From contig CM075760.1 of NCBI GenBank assembly GCA_037974335.1, positions 55,298,890 to 55,362,889 of the forward strand: DNA of 64,000 bases, read 5' to 3'. The stretch is from Prionace glauca. Lineage: Eukaryota > Chordata > Chondrichthyes > Carcharhiniformes > Carcharhinidae. Positions 19,255-30,115 of this stretch are shown here, piece by piece; within the stretch, counting starts at the first letter, position 1; each line of letters opens with the position of its first letter. The position numbers were made by a program, and so were the translations under genes. Under the pieces are notes generated by a model. It had not been told where the DNA came from and ran no database searches. It saw nothing but the letters and a program-made list of their open reading frames with translations.

Positions 19255-20184
19255 ATGGAAAAACTGTGGAAATGTGAGGACTGTGGGAAAGGATTCAGGT
19301 ACCCATCTGCACTGGAAACTCATCGACGCAGTCACACTGGAGAGAGACCATTCACCTGCTGTGTATGTGGGAAGAGATTTACTCAGTTATCCCATTTACA
19401 AACACATCAGGGAGTTCACACTGGAGAGAGGCCATTCACCTGCTCTGTGTGTGGGAAAGGATTCAGTCAGTTATCCAACCTGCTGAAACACAAAGTTAGT
19501 CACACTAATGAGAGACCCTTTAAATGCTCTGACTGTGGGAGTGGTTTCAAATGCTCTGGAGATCTGGTGTCCCACCAGCACATTCACACTGAGGAGAGAC
19601 CATTCAGCTGCTCTCACTGCACAAAGTCATTTAGAACATCATACAACCTGCGAGTACACCAACAAATTCATACTGGGGAGAAGCCATTCACCTGCTCTGT
19701 GTGTGAGAAAGGATTCTCCCGGTTAAACAATCTGCTGACCCACCAGCGCATTCACACCGGGGAGAGGCCATTCACCTGCTCTGACTGTGGGAAAGAATTC
19801 ACTCGATTGAACAATCTGTTGACGCACCTACGGGTTCACACCAGAGAGAAACCATACACCTGCTCTATGTGTGGGAAGGGATTCACTCAGTTGCCCAACC
19901 TATTGAGCCACAAGGTCACTCATACCCAGGAAAGACCCTTTAAATGCTCTGACTGTGGGAGTGGCTTCAAAAGCTCTCGGGAACTGATGGTCCACCAACC
20001 CATTCACACTGACGAGAGACCGTTTCCCTGCTCTCTCTGCTCAAAGAGGTTTAGGAGATCATCCACACAGCAAAGACACCAGCGAGTTCACACTGGGGAG
20101 AGACCGTTCACCTGCTCTGTGTGTGCGAAGAGATTCAATCGGTCATCCAACCTGCAGAGACACCATAAGAACATAAGAACATAA
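19255..20184 (+). CDS. C2H2 poly-zinc-finger protein truncated by a LINE in finger 11
   Basis: The ORF starts at MEKLWKC and has ten complete C2H2 fingers plus an eleventh that breaks in its final helix: after NLQRH the expected QRVH is replaced by HKNIRT and a stop encoded by the LINE tail (AAGAACATAAGAACATAA). The lost end AGCGAGTTCACAAGTGA survives at 21381-21397 beyond the LINE, so only the last few residues changed, but finger 11 lost its second zinc His. Fingers 4 and 9 are [11 protein letters not shown] types joined by TNERP, TQERP, TEERP and TDERP linkers, as in ZNF 15221. The gene shares a bidirectional promoter with that ZNF. An in-frame ATG 12 codons upstream (MLNLDS) is less likely the start. 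Confidence 0.88.
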   Translation: MEKLWKCEDCGKGFRYPSALETHRRSHTGERPFTCCVCGKRFTQLSHLQTHQGVHTGERPFTCSVCGKGFSQLSNLLKHKVSHTNERPFKCSDCGSGFKCSGDLVSHQHIHTEERPFSCSHCTKSFRTSYNLRVHQQIHTGEKPFTCSVCEKGFSRLNNLLTHQRIHTGERPFTCSDCGKEFTRLNNLLTHLRVHTREKPYTCSMCGKGFTQLPNLLSHKVTHTQERPFKCSDCGSGFKSSRELMVHQPIHTDERPFPCSLCSKRFRRSSTQQRHQRVHTGERPFTCSVCAKRFNRSSNLQRHHKNIRT

Positions 20185-21380
20185 GAACATAAGAAATAGG
20201 AGCAGGAGTAGGCCATCTGGCCCTTCGAGCCTGCCCCGCCATTCAATAAGATCATGGCTGATCTGTCGTGACTCAGCTCCACCTTCCCGCCCTCTCCCCA
20301 TAACCCTTAATCCCTTCTCTTATCAAAAACCCATCAACCCGTTTCTTAAAAATATTTAGCGAGGCAGCCTCCACCACTTCAACGGGCAGAGAATTCCAGA
20401 GATTCACCACCCTTTGAGTGAAGAAGTTCCTCCTCAACTCTGTTCTAAACCGCCCCCCCTTTATCTTGAGGCTGTGCCCCCTAGTCCTACTGTCTTTTTT
20501 GAGCGGGAACAGTCTCTCCACCTCTATCCTATCCATCCCATTCATCATCTTATACGTCTCAATGAGATCTCCCCTCATTCTTCTAAACTCTAACGAGTAC
20601 AAGCCTAGTTTATTCAGCCTCTCCTCATAGCTCAATCCCCTCAACTCCGGTATCAGCCGAGTAAACCTCCTCTGCACTCCCTCCAGGGCCAAAACATCCT
20701 TGCGCAGGTGCGGCGCCCAAAACTGCACACAGTACTCCAGCTGCGGCCTCACCAATGCCCTATACAGCTGCAGCAAGACCTCCCTACTTTTATATTCAAT
20801 CCCCTTCGCTATGAAGGCCAGCATCCCATTCGCCTTCCTGACCACCTGCTGCACCTGCAAGCTGGGTTTTTGCGACTCATGCACAAGGACCCCGAGGTCC
20901 CTCTGCACCGTCGCCTGCTGCAGTTTTTCGCCCCGTAAGTAATAGTCCTTCCTACCATTCCTCCTACCAAAGTGGACCACCTCACACTTGCCAACATTAA
21001 ATTCCATTTGCCATTTCCTGGCCCATTCGCCCAGCCTATCTAGATCCTTCTGCAGACTCTCCACACCCTCCGCACAATTTGCCTTTCCCCCAATCTTGGT
21101 GTCATCAGCAAATTTCGACACCCTGCACTCGGTTCCCTCCTCCAGATCATCTATATAAATGGTAAATAGCTGAGGCCCCAGCACCGACCCCTGGGGCACC
21201 CCACTAGTCACCAACCGCCAATCCGAATAGCATCCATTGACCCCCACTCTCTGCCTCCTATTTGACAACCAATCCTCTATCCACGCTAACACCCTACCCC
21301 CAACTCCATGTCCCCTGACCTTCTGCAATAACCTCTTGTGAGGTACCTTGTCAAACGCCTTCTGAAAATCCAGAAAGACC
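20165..21380 (-). mobile_element. Young CR1-type LINE inserted in ZNF finger 11
   Basis: The minus strand encodes an open RT segment ([17 protein letters not shown] to ERAGRWS) with [14 protein letters not shown] and FADDTK, then a 3' UTR and TTATGTTC tail. It is 5'-truncated within the RT. Removing it restores CACC/AGCGAGTTCAC, a normal finger end; at most ACC is repeated at the ends. Its protein appears identical to that of the LINE at 26015-27328 over about 370 residues. Confidence 0.95.
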
Positions 21381-21640
21381 AGCGAGTTCACAAGTGATTC
21401 CAGGTGTTGGATTCTGCTGTTGGTGAAGTGAGAGGGTCAGAGTGTTTCTTTCTGCTGGTCTGGCCAGTCTCACAACTTTGCTTCCAGTGGGCTGATGCTC
21501 TTTGAGTCCGGGAGAATACATTTCTACTGAAATGACCCACAAAAGCTGATGAAGGACATTTATTTTATCCTGGATGATAAATAGTACTTTTCCAACCACT
21601 ACAGGTAGATCTGAAATAAACACAGAATGAACTGGAAAAA
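21381..21640 (+). other. ZNF 3' remnant and 3' UTR
   Basis: It begins with the displaced codons for QRVHK and stop, then TTGGATTCTGCTGTTGGTG and CCAGTGGGCTGATGCTCTTT. The latter recurs after the ZNFs at 25608, 33700, 42311 and 57728, marking a shared 3' UTR. Confidence 0.7.
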
Positions 21641-24600
21641 AGCAACAGTTTTGGCAGCATCTACGGAGAGATAAACAGAATTAGTGTTTAACTCTACTTC
21701 ACAACTAAAGCAAGGGAGAAATGTGATGGATTTGATGCTGCTGAGAAAGGGGAGAGGGTCATATAGATGGACAAGGAATGACTACAACAATGATTTTTGA
21801 CTTCCATGATGACAGTATTAGTTTTTGAAAGCAATGGTGACTGTGAATTAAGCATGCTGGGATTTTCGGTCAATTTATAATTAAAAACAGATGAAGGCTG
21901 CAGAGTTACTGTGAGTGATGACCTGGTCTGGGAACTGTGAGCTGAAGCTTCCTGTGTTGCCCAAATATGGGAATTTGTTTACTTTGAGGTATTCATGATG
22001 GCCCTGAGTTTTATGGAGGTGATGTGAGCTACATGCCATCTGAACCAAACAGAGTGGAATCATTTACAAGTAATTTCATTGGCTGCGTATGTCATCAGTT
22101 TCCAGTTACAGCATTGGCTGGGTGCCAGATTATTGTCTGGTAAGTTGAAACATTTTGTAGATAAAAGATATGTGCAGTGCTTTGTCAGCAGTGATAACTC
22201 TAGAGATCAACCATGACAAAAAGAACACTGGCCCTAAAGAACACCATCAGATACCAAAAGGACAGATTTTACATCGAGAACAGACTTCATTCTAACTGGG
22301 TAGTGTCTATTTTCAGTTAAATAATTAGAGTTAATGTTCAATGAGAGTGAAAGTGATGAGAGTGAAAGTGTTGCAACCGTTTTAAGTTTGAATTGGTATT
22401 GAAAGTGTTCAATAAAGGAAGATTGTTAAGAGAATTAAGAGTTCTTGTTGTCACATTAAACTGGAATGCTTGAAAGAGTTTGAATTAGTCACCAAATAAT
22501 CGTCAGGTAAAACACAAGGAAAAGTCAGGGATTGGTCAGAGTATGGGTGAAATCAAATAGCAAAAATGCCAACAGGGCAAAGGGAGAGGTAGTGGTTGTA
22601 CAAAAGAAACAAATGATCTGGTTAAATGTTAATGACAGAATAAAGGACAGCTCTGTTTGGAAGCCAAAAAAAATGAAAACAAAATGCAGACTAGCACTCA
22701 GCAAAAAAAAACAAGTCAAAATTGGAGAGAGTTCAGGATGTGAAGTTGTTGAACTCAGTGTTGAGTCCAGAAGGCTGTAAATTGCCTCCAGGGAAGATGA
22801 GGGGCTATTTGTCCAGCTTGTGTTGGGCTTCTCCGGAACATTGCAGCAGGCCGAGGACAGAAATGTGAACGTGAGAGCAAGGTGGTGAATTCTAATGGCA
22901 AGCGGAAGGTCAGGATCATGCTTGCGGACTGAGGGTGTTCCACAAAGAGGGCAGGGAACAGGCTACAGATAAATTAAAGAGAAATCGTTTGTGTCCAGAA
23001 CATTGTGAATATCCTTTTACTCTGGTTGTCTTTGATCCTCAAGTTATGTTCTGCTTTTTAAAAACATGTTCTGTTTCATTAATGAACTTTTATCAGTAAA
23101 GCTATTTGACTTTTCTGGTCTTTTCCTGATGAGATTGATGCAGTTTAGGGAAAGTGGGTGAGAGGGGTTGGCAGGCTCTTTAACAGAAAGTGACTCCCTC
23201 TCATTGGCAAAGGAGCGAGAGGGGGAGATGAGATTTTATTTTTGACACAGTGATGTTCGAAAATGGGGGTCAGGGAGTCAATTAACCCTTTCTCCCCTTT
23301 TCCCAAACTCTGAAATGATTCCCAGTGATAACCCTTGTTAGTGACAGTGGTTAGATTTTATTCAGTATCAATAAGAGTTGACACAGTCTAATGTCTGAGC
23401 AGTGGTATCAAAGTGCAGCAGCATTACCATTACACTCTGGGTAGAAGCACCATCTCCATGGAAATGCTCCCTGCTCTGCCACAGATGCCACGGCACCAGG
23501 CAATGCAAAATGTAAAACTCCAACAAATCTCTGTGCTCAAGGAATCCCTTCCTGTACTTTTTTACATCACAAAGTCTATGGAAACTGATCTAAACCTATC
23601 ATTACCCAGCTAATATTTGAACAGACCAATTACAAAACCTGTCATTGAACCATCTGTACCTGCACAAGCCACATCAACTTCTTAAACAATTGTCTTCCCC
23701 ACGCTCTGTCCCTGATACAGGGAATCAGCATTCCCGTGCCAAGCAGTGAAAACATGGTGGCCTTGACACCCAGGTGTCATCTAGGATTCAAGGCACTTTT
23801 GTTTTCTCTGTCCTCGGAGACCTGTTTATCTCCCTGGTTCCACACAGCAAGTTCTCAGCTCTGCCAGATTTCTGCTGAAGTTTTGTCTCTTTTACACCTT
23901 CCGGATCAATAAAACATTTGGTCAGTGAAGACCCAAACCACAATTTTCCATCCTGTCACCTGTTAACCATCCTTATCCAGACCGTAATCACAACAGGAAT
24001 AAAAACAGGAGAAGTGTAACAATCACATTCAAAATCAAGGCACAGCCAGTCAGAGAATTTCATTTAATGTTCACTAATTAGCAAGTAAACCTGAAATCCA
24101 GGGTCCCCCAGGATTCTTACGGTTCACACCTTGAGGGGGAGGAGAACTCTCTCTGACCCCTCACTCAATTTCACTCTGTTATTTTCCAGTTCTGTTCTGG
24201 CCCTGCTTGGGGTAACATCTACTCAATCTTCTCCTGAAGGAGCGCTGTGAGTTCTAGGTACATAAGGACAGATGTTTCAAGCAACAGATCAAGTATGGAT
24301 GTAAAAGATTCTCCAGCTCCCTCTTTTCCCCTATCCAATTTGTGGACAGCTATTAACAGTATTATTTCTCCCAACCCCTTAATTGTCCCAATCTATAATA
24401 TTATCCATTTTACTTTAATTTTCCTCATTTTGTGAGCATGTGCTGTGCATTTAATTGAATCCTGATTGTTTTGAACTCAGTTTCTCTCTGGAGTGTGTGT
24501 CAGTGCCTTGATGGTGTCACAATGTTGTCTCAATCCCCTGGCCACATTAACCATTTCATCTCCTGCTGTGTCTCAAGTAGCTGTGTGTGTTTGGGACCCG

Positions 24601-25230
24601 CTCTTCACTCCATCTCACCATGAATTTAGGGTTGCTATTTTTCACATGTAACAAATCACATCTGCACACTCACTCCGGTTTCCCAAAATCATGTCACACA
24701 TTCTTAACTCTCAGATGCATGAATGAACTGATCAAAGTGTGACTGTCTTTCTTATCTCCTCCTGTTATGGTGCTGATATTTCATGTAGTGGCCAAGTTTT
24801 CAAGTGTTGATTTCTTGAAAGCAAAGTTGCTGGACAAGGATGTAAATATCTCCCACAGAAAGTGATCAACTTACTCATCCCATCTACACATTCCAGACTT
24901 TCACTAGAATGTAGGTGGATACCAGATTGATATATTCCATTCAACCACATCCAAGGGCAGTTATTTCAATTCCCTTATTGTCCTGTTGTGATGTATTTCT
25001 CCCAACTAATCACAGGAGACCCAGGGACAGGGTACAATAGTTTATTCATGATTCACACCTGGAGGGAATTACCCCAGAGAAAGCTCTGGAAGAGCACCCT
25101 CCTGTGATACAGCTCAAAGTTACAGCTCTGACACAGCTCTCTAATAATCAGTGATATCACCCAAATACAACTCTCAGCACCAAGTCACAGATACAGACAG
25201 CTTACACAGTTATCCAATGCCATGAGAAAT
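21641..25230. other. Long unassigned intergenic region
   Basis: I see no gene, promoter module or clear repeat through most of this stretch; ORFs are short and uncharacteristic. About 24890-24960 resembles block B (CCAGACTTTCACTAGAATGT, GATATATTCCATTCAACCAC), so the right end belongs to a ZNF 3' flank. Old diverged repeats could be missed by eye. Confidence 0.5.
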
Positions 25231-25410
25231 GCAACAGTTGTGAGGAAGAATATTTTAATGCAGTGAATGGTAATAACCTGGAACTCACTGCCTAAGAGGG
25301 TGGAAGAAGTGGAGACAATAAACAATTATAAGGGAAATTGGATGGGCATTTGGGGGTGTTTCAAACAGAAATGCTAACTAAATATCTGTGAACTTCCTCA
25401 CATCTTGTTA
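25231..25410 (+). mobile_element. CR1 LINE 3' end of block B type
   Basis: GTGAGGAAGAATATTTTAAT and GGAACTCACTGCCTAAGAGG, then AAATTGGATGGGCATTTGGG, match the LINE end inside block B at 33310-33450, 10880-11060 and 58030-58200. Confidence 0.65.
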
Positions 25411-25608
25411 CTCTGTGATTCTTGTGAAATTTGAAACCAGTTATTCACAAGACTTAAAGAGAATCAGCCCACTGGAGGCTGAAACCGGCCAGTCCAACAG
25501 AAAGAAACCCTCTGACCCTCCCCATTGATCAGCTGTGAGAATGAACAAAATGCAGTTCTGGATGTAATTGAGAGCAGAAGCAATAACAACAGGATCTAAC
25601 CCCTGGAA
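25411..25608 (-). other. 3' UTR of ZNF 25609-27767
   Basis: Reverse complement contains CCAGTGGGCTGATTCTCTTT and GTTAGATCCTGTTGTTATTG, the shared ZNF 3' UTR segments. Confidence 0.6.
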
Positions 25609-26014
25609 TCACTCATGAACCTGTTGGTGTCTCAGCAGCTGGGATGAAACTCTGAATCCTTTCCCACACTGAGAACAGGTGAATGGCTTCTCCCCAGTGT
25701 GAACTCGCTGGTGTGTCTGCAGATTAGATGACTGATTGAATTCCCTCCCACACTGAGAGCAGGTGAATGGTTTCTCTCCAGTGTGAACTCGCTGGTGCCT
25801 CTGCAGGGTGGATGACAGAGTAAATCGCTTCCCACACTGAGAGCATATGAACGGTTTCCTCCCAGTGTGAACCTGCTGGTGTATCTGCAGATTGGATGAC
25901 TGACTGAATCCCTTCCCACACTGAAAGCAGGTGAAAGGTTTCTCCCCAGTGTGAACTCGCTGGTGTCTCTGCAAGGTGGATGACTGAGTGAATCCCTTCC
26001 CACACTGACAGCAG
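25609..26014 (-). pseudogene. C-terminal five fingers of the LINE-split ZNF
   Basis: Beyond the LINE the frame resumes at [12 protein letters not shown] and encodes five fingers ending QQVHE and a stop. With the five fingers before the insertion this gives an original ten-finger gene. The frame is open leftward into the LINE 3' UTR, where an ATG at 26124 would yield a 171-residue product carrying these fingers. Nothing shows that it is translated. Confidence 0.8.
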
Positions 26015-27328
26015 ATAAGAACATAAGAACATAAGAAATAGGAGCAGGAGTAGGCCATCTGGCCCTTCGAGCCTGCCCCGCCATTCAACAAGATCATGGC
26101 TGATCTGTCGTGACTCAGCTCCACCTTCCCGCCCTCTCCCCATAACCCTTAATCCCTTCTCTTATCAAAAACCCATCAACCCGTTTCTTAAAAATATTTA
26201 GCGAGGCAGCCTCCACCACTTCAACGGGCAGAGAATTCCAGAGATTCACCACCCTTTGAGTGAAGAAGTTCCTCCTCAACTCTGTTCTAAACCGCCCCCC
26301 CTTTATCTTGAGGCTGTGCCCCCTAGTCCTACTGTCTTTTTTGAGCGGGAACAGTCTCTCCACCTCTATCCTATCCATCCCATTCATCATCTTATACGTC
26401 TCAATGAGATCTCCCCTCATTCTTCTAAACTCTAACGAGTACAAGCCTAGTTTATTCAGCCTCTCCTCATAGCTCAATCCCCTCAACTCCGGTATCAGCC
26501 GAGTAAACCTCCTCTGCACTCCCTCCAGGGCCAAAACATCCTTGCGCAGGTGCGGCGCCCAAAACTGCACACAGTACTCCAGCTGCGGCCTCACCAATGC
26601 CCTATACAGCTGCAGCAAGACCTCCCTACTTTTATATTCAATCCCCTTCGCTATGAAGGCCAGCATCCCATTCGCCTTCCTGACCACCTGCTGCACCTGC
26701 AAGCTGGGTTTTTGCGACTCATGCACAAGGACCCCGAGGTCCCTCTGCACCGTCGCCTGCTGCAGTTTTTCGCCCCGTAAGTAATAGTCCTTCCTACCAT
26801 TCCTCCTACCAAAGTGGACCACCTCACACTTGCCAACATTAAATTCCATTTGCCATTTCCTGGCCCATTCGCCCAGCCTATCTAGATCCTTCTGCAGACT
26901 CTCCACACCCTCCGCACAATTTGCCTTTCCCCCAATCTTGGTGTCATCAGCAAATTTCGACACCCTGCACTCGGTTCCCTCCTCCAGATCATCTATATAA
27001 ATGGTAAATAGCTGAGGCCCCAGCACCGACCCCTGGGGCACCCCACTAGTCACCAACCGCCAATCCGAATAGCATCCATTGACCCCCACTCTCTGCCTCC
27101 TATTTGACAACCAATCCTCTATCCACGCTAACACCCTACCCCCAACTCCATGTCCCCTGACCTTCTGCAATAACCTCTTGTGAGGTACCTTGTCAAACGC
27201 CTTCTGAAAATCCAGAAAGACCACATCCACCGGCTCTCCTCCATCCACTGCCCTAGACACATCCTCATAGAACTCCAGTAAATTTGTCAGACACGACTTC
27301 CCTTTAATGAAACCGTGTTGCGTCCGCC
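26015..27328 (-). mobile_element. Young CR1-type LINE inserted in a ZNF exon, same strand
   Basis: It is 5'-truncated at [10 protein letters not shown] and has an intact RT frame to ERAGRWS (stop at 26115), then a 3' UTR and TTATGTTC tail. It lies between GACAGCAG and ATGAAGGGCC, which join cleanly as finger sequence. Only AG may be repeated at the ends, in line with the short or absent target duplications of CR1 elements. It runs in the direction of the host gene and stays in frame with it. Confidence 0.95.
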
Positions 27329-27767
27329 AGATGAAGGGCCTCTCCCCAGTGTGAACTCTCTGGTGTGACCGCAAGCTGGATAAGTTAGTGAATCCCTCAC
27401 CACACTGAGAGCAGGTGAATGGCCTCTCCCCAGTGTGAACTCGCTCATGTGTCTGCAGCTGGGATAACCGAGTGAATCCCTTCCTACATTGAGAGCAGGA
27501 GAACAGTTTCTCCCCAGTGTGAACCTGCTGGTGTCGCCACAGAGCAGATGCCTGACTGAATCCCTCCCCACACTGAGAGCAGGTGAATGGCCTCTCCCCA
27601 GTGTGAACTCGCTGGTGTTGCTGTAGGATGGATAAGCGAGTGAATCCCTCCCTACAGTAACAGCAGATGAACGGCCTCTCCCCAGTGTGACTGCGTCGAT
27701 GAGTTTCCAGCTGAGATGGGGTTCTGTATCTCTTCTCACACTCCACACATTTCCATGGTTTTTCCAT
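26115..27767 (-). CDS. Zinc-finger/reverse-transcriptase fusion ORF created by LINE insertion
   Basis: One uninterrupted frame starts at MEKPWKC (27767) and encodes five C2H2 fingers and the start of a sixth (RPFI); at 27328 it passes directly into about 404 residues of CR1 reverse transcriptase with no stop or frame change. RT landmarks follow in order: [43 protein letters not shown] (catalytic Asp pair), [11 protein letters not shown] and the C-terminal [14 protein letters not shown] stretch. The stop is the LINE's own. The LINE endonuclease and early RT are missing, so retrotransposition activity is unlikely, but a nuclear DNA-binding protein with an RT tail is possible if transcribed. Upstream are a normal ZNF leader ([12 protein letters not shown] in frame) and, about 1.2 kb further, a promoter module. 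Function of the fusion is speculative; loss of the sixth to tenth fingers is certain. Confidence 0.85.
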   Translation of the reverse strand: MEKPWKCVECEKRYRTPSQLETHRRSHTGERPFICCYCREGFTRLSILQQHQRVHTGERPFTCSQCGEGFSQASALWRHQQVHTGEKLFSCSQCRKGFTRLSQLQTHERVHTGERPFTCSQCGEGFTNLSSLRSHQRVHTGERPFIWRTQHGFIKGKSCLTNLLEFYEDVSRAVDGGEPVDVVFLDFQKAFDKVPHKRLLQKVRGHGVGGRVLAWIEDWLSNRRQRVGVNGCYSDWRLVTSGVPQGSVLGPQLFTIYIDDLEEGTECRVSKFADDTKIGGKANCAEGVESLQKDLDRLGEWARKWQMEFNVGKCEVVHFGRRNGRKDYYLRGEKLQQATVQRDLGVLVHESQKPSLQVQQVVRKANGMLAFIAKGIEYKSREVLLQLYRALVRPQLEYCVQFWAPHLRKDVLALEGVQRRFTRLIPELRGLSYEERLNKLGLYSLEFRRMRGDLIETYKMMNGMDRIEVERLFPLKKDSRTRGHSLKIKGGRFRTELRRNFFTQRVVNLWNSLPVEVVEAASLNIFKKRVDGFLIREGIKGYGERAGRWS

Positions 27768-28330
27768 GGTGCAGATGCCCTTGCCTCTCTCTGAGGTGCA
27801 CAATCAGTGGAAGCCTTGTCCACAACATTAGTACACACTCTCCCTGCTGTGAATGGTGTGATATTTATTCAGGTTGTGTAACTGCTTAAAGCTCTTTAGT
27901 CAGTGCACTGGAACACTCTAATTTGAGTGTAGAAGCTTTTCCAGTCACACTGATGTTTGAAATCTTTTCAAATCAACAGATGGACAAACATTTCTCCTAG
28001 ATTGAAAGGCCAATGATATCCAGCTCCCAAGGAATACGACTGTCAGATCTAGATGTGTTGTTTGAGATTTTAGCCTGTGATTCCTCTTTCAATATCCTGT
28101 AAAATAAGTTTATTAAAGCCATCACTTTTGGAACAGGATAGAAATTCAGAAGACACAATTCCAGTTTCTATGGAGTATTATTTCCTCTCTCATTCCCCAA
28201 AAGCTATAAATCCCCATCGAGTACACTCTCCCTCCATTTTCATCCTGCTGTATCTAATATTCACACTCCCAATTTTCCTGAAGATGCTGATTGAGGCTGA
28301 TTGACAGATCCATGTCCACTGCTTCCTGTC
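27768..28330 (-). other. Leader, intron and non-coding exon of ZNF 25609-27767
   Basis: It contains the relic finger region (27830-27950, degraded), an acceptor-like TTATTTTACAG at about 28095-28105, and the conserved non-coding exon (GGATCTGTCAATCAGCCTCA, near 28290-28310), all on the minus strand. Confidence 0.55.
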
Positions 28331-28334
28331 CAGC

Positions 28335-28800
28335 ACACAGAAATTATAAGAAATCGGAAATGAAGGTGCCGTTCAGCCCATCAAACTGCCTCAACCATTG
28401 ATTGAGAATTGACCGATCTACCTCAGCACCATTTCCCACACTGTCCACCAGATGGCTCAATGCCTCAACATCTTCTATATCTCATAAGAACATAAGAACA
28501 TAAGAAATAGGAGCAGGAGTAGGCCATCTGGCCCTTCGAGCCTGCCCCGCCATTCAATAAGATCATGGCTGATCTGTCGTGACTCAGCTCCACCTTCCCG
28601 CCTTCTCCCCATAACCCTTAATCCCAAAACTAATCAATCTCTGGCTTCAAATTTCTTGATGACTGAGACTCCACAGTACTTTGGAGGAGCATCATTCCAA
28701 AACTGCACCACATACTTGAGTGAGGAAATCCCTCCTCATCTTAACTTCCTTTCCACTTTCCTACCTGTTCCCAATAACGCTTGACTCGTTTATCAATCAA
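28335..28800 (-). mobile_element. Old LINE 3' end carrying a nested young LINE
   Basis: Both sides (28335-28483 and 28626-28800) carry reversed CR1 3' UTR and C-terminal sequence, e.g. CAGCCCATCAAACTGCCTCA and GAGTGAGGAAATCCCTCCTC. The young LINE fragment at 28484-28625 interrupts it. Confidence 0.55.
28484..28625 (-). mobile_element. Severely 5'-truncated young CR1 LINE
   Basis: Only the 3' UTR (GGCCCTTCGAGCCTGCCCCG in reverse) and TTATGTTC tail remain, about 140 bases. It is nearly identical to the corresponding parts of the LINEs at 20165 and 26015. Confidence 0.88.
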
Positions 28801-28949
28801 AAATCAGTCACACTCACCCTGGGGTATATTCAATGACTCTCAGCTTCCACTGCTCCCTGTGGAAGAGAAATCCAAATGCTAATAACTCTGATACGCAAGA
28901 CATTAATGCCTGGAAATATCTAAAGTAGCTCCAGTACAATATTAATCTG

Positions 28950-29420
28950 TCTGAAACTCAATCTTCATTCAGAGAGGAGCAGCAGTGTACCTGGCAACAA
29001 CGGAGGAAGCTCCACACAGCCATGCACACAAGTCCGGATTCTGATTGGTTGGAGGACCAGCGCCCATCCGGTCTTCCACGCCTTGCCATTGGTCAATCTC
29101 CCGCATGTAAACAATGATGGGGCGGAACCCGAACCCACGTGGGGATGGGCGAGGCGTTGACCGTCAGCGGAGCGGAGCTGAGCTGGTGTCCAATCCGCAG
29201 TGTTTTGCTTCTGTAACCAGTGATATTGCTGCCAATGGTACAGTGTGTGCTGGGAACGCCCCTGTGAGTCATTGTGACGGCACAATGGAGCCCTGCCTGA
29301 ATCAGCCAATAGCAATCACTCTGCTCCGCGGTGACGTCTCCGTGAACCGGCGCGCTTACCCGGGAGCCCCGCCCCCACCCATTGTTCCCCAGTCTGTACA
29401 TTCCACATATTGTCAGTCCA
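28950..29420. promoter_or_regulatory. ZNF promoter module, plus side orphaned
   Basis: Features are GATTGGTTGGAGGACCAGCG (CCAAT), CCATTGGTCAATC, a GC-rich body and a second CCAAT context near 29308. The minus side begins CTGAAACTCAATCTTCATTC as in other modules and would serve ZNF 25609-27767. On the plus side a first-exon-like stretch follows but no plus-strand ZNF is found. Confidence 0.65.
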
Positions 29421-29840
29421 GTCAGATAGACAGATATCTGTCTGGCAGCCTGCATGGAGACTTTTAGCTCTCTGTGTCCAGGACATGGATTTGTCAATCA
29501 GCACCTTCAGGAGAATTGGGAGAGAGAATATTAGATACAGCATGGAGAGAATGTGTGTAGGACAGAGATTCACAGCTTCTGGGGAATGAGAATTACTACA
29601 TCTTATCAACCATCCCTGAGCCTTCACAATGAATCTCTCTTCTCAGGATACTCTCATCTCTGACTTGTCCATACTTGTAGCAATGTAACAAAGCAACTGT
29701 AAGCGTGCTGATACGAGACGCTCTGCTCAGCACGTTTAATGCTTCATGATTGTATCTTTAATGACTAAATAGCTATACGAATGTGGTCAAGCCAGCTAAA
29801 TCCCATAATGTTTTATATATCAGTTAGTAACAATTCATTT
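29421..29840 (+). other. Orphan ZNF first exon and flank
   Basis: CTGTCTGGCAGCCTGCATGG and GGATTTGTCAATCAGCACCT are the standard ZNF first-exon elements. From about 29460 to 29840 the sequence also matches 34605-35015. No fingers follow. Confidence 0.55.
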
Positions 29841-29904
29841 GTTGACACAGTACACAAGGATATATAAATACATTTAAAGGCAAAATATTGCGAATACTGC
29901 GATC

Positions 29905-29995
29905 TGAAATAAAAACAGCAAATGCTGGAAAATCTCAGCAGGTCTAACAGCATCTGTGGAGAACTCTGACAAAAGGGTCATCCACACTCAGAACG
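29905..29995 (+). repeat. SINE-tail fragment (AATGCTGGAAAATCTCAGCA type)
   Basis: AAATGCTGGAAAATCTCAGC and ACAGCATCTGTGGAG form a repeat also found at 31860, 45700 and, reversed, at 3650 and 53090. Confidence 0.65.
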
Positions 29996-30115
29996 TTGGT
30001 CTATTCTCTTTTTCAAATATATATAACACAGCTGCCTCAGCCTTGGCCCACTTTAACACATACATGCAATGGTATTAGCAGGTCAGACAACTGGTCAGAA
30101 TATTGGTCAGCTGGT

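Noticed and set aside
20273-21391. Long 372-residue ORF as a host gene
   Set aside because: It is CR1 reverse transcriptase within a 5'-truncated LINE; the first residues come from antisense ZNF sequence.
21641-24850. Possible genes among the short ORFs of the long intergenic stretch
   Set aside because: All are below 90 residues, low in complexity or compositionally odd, without recognisable domains, splice context or promoter.
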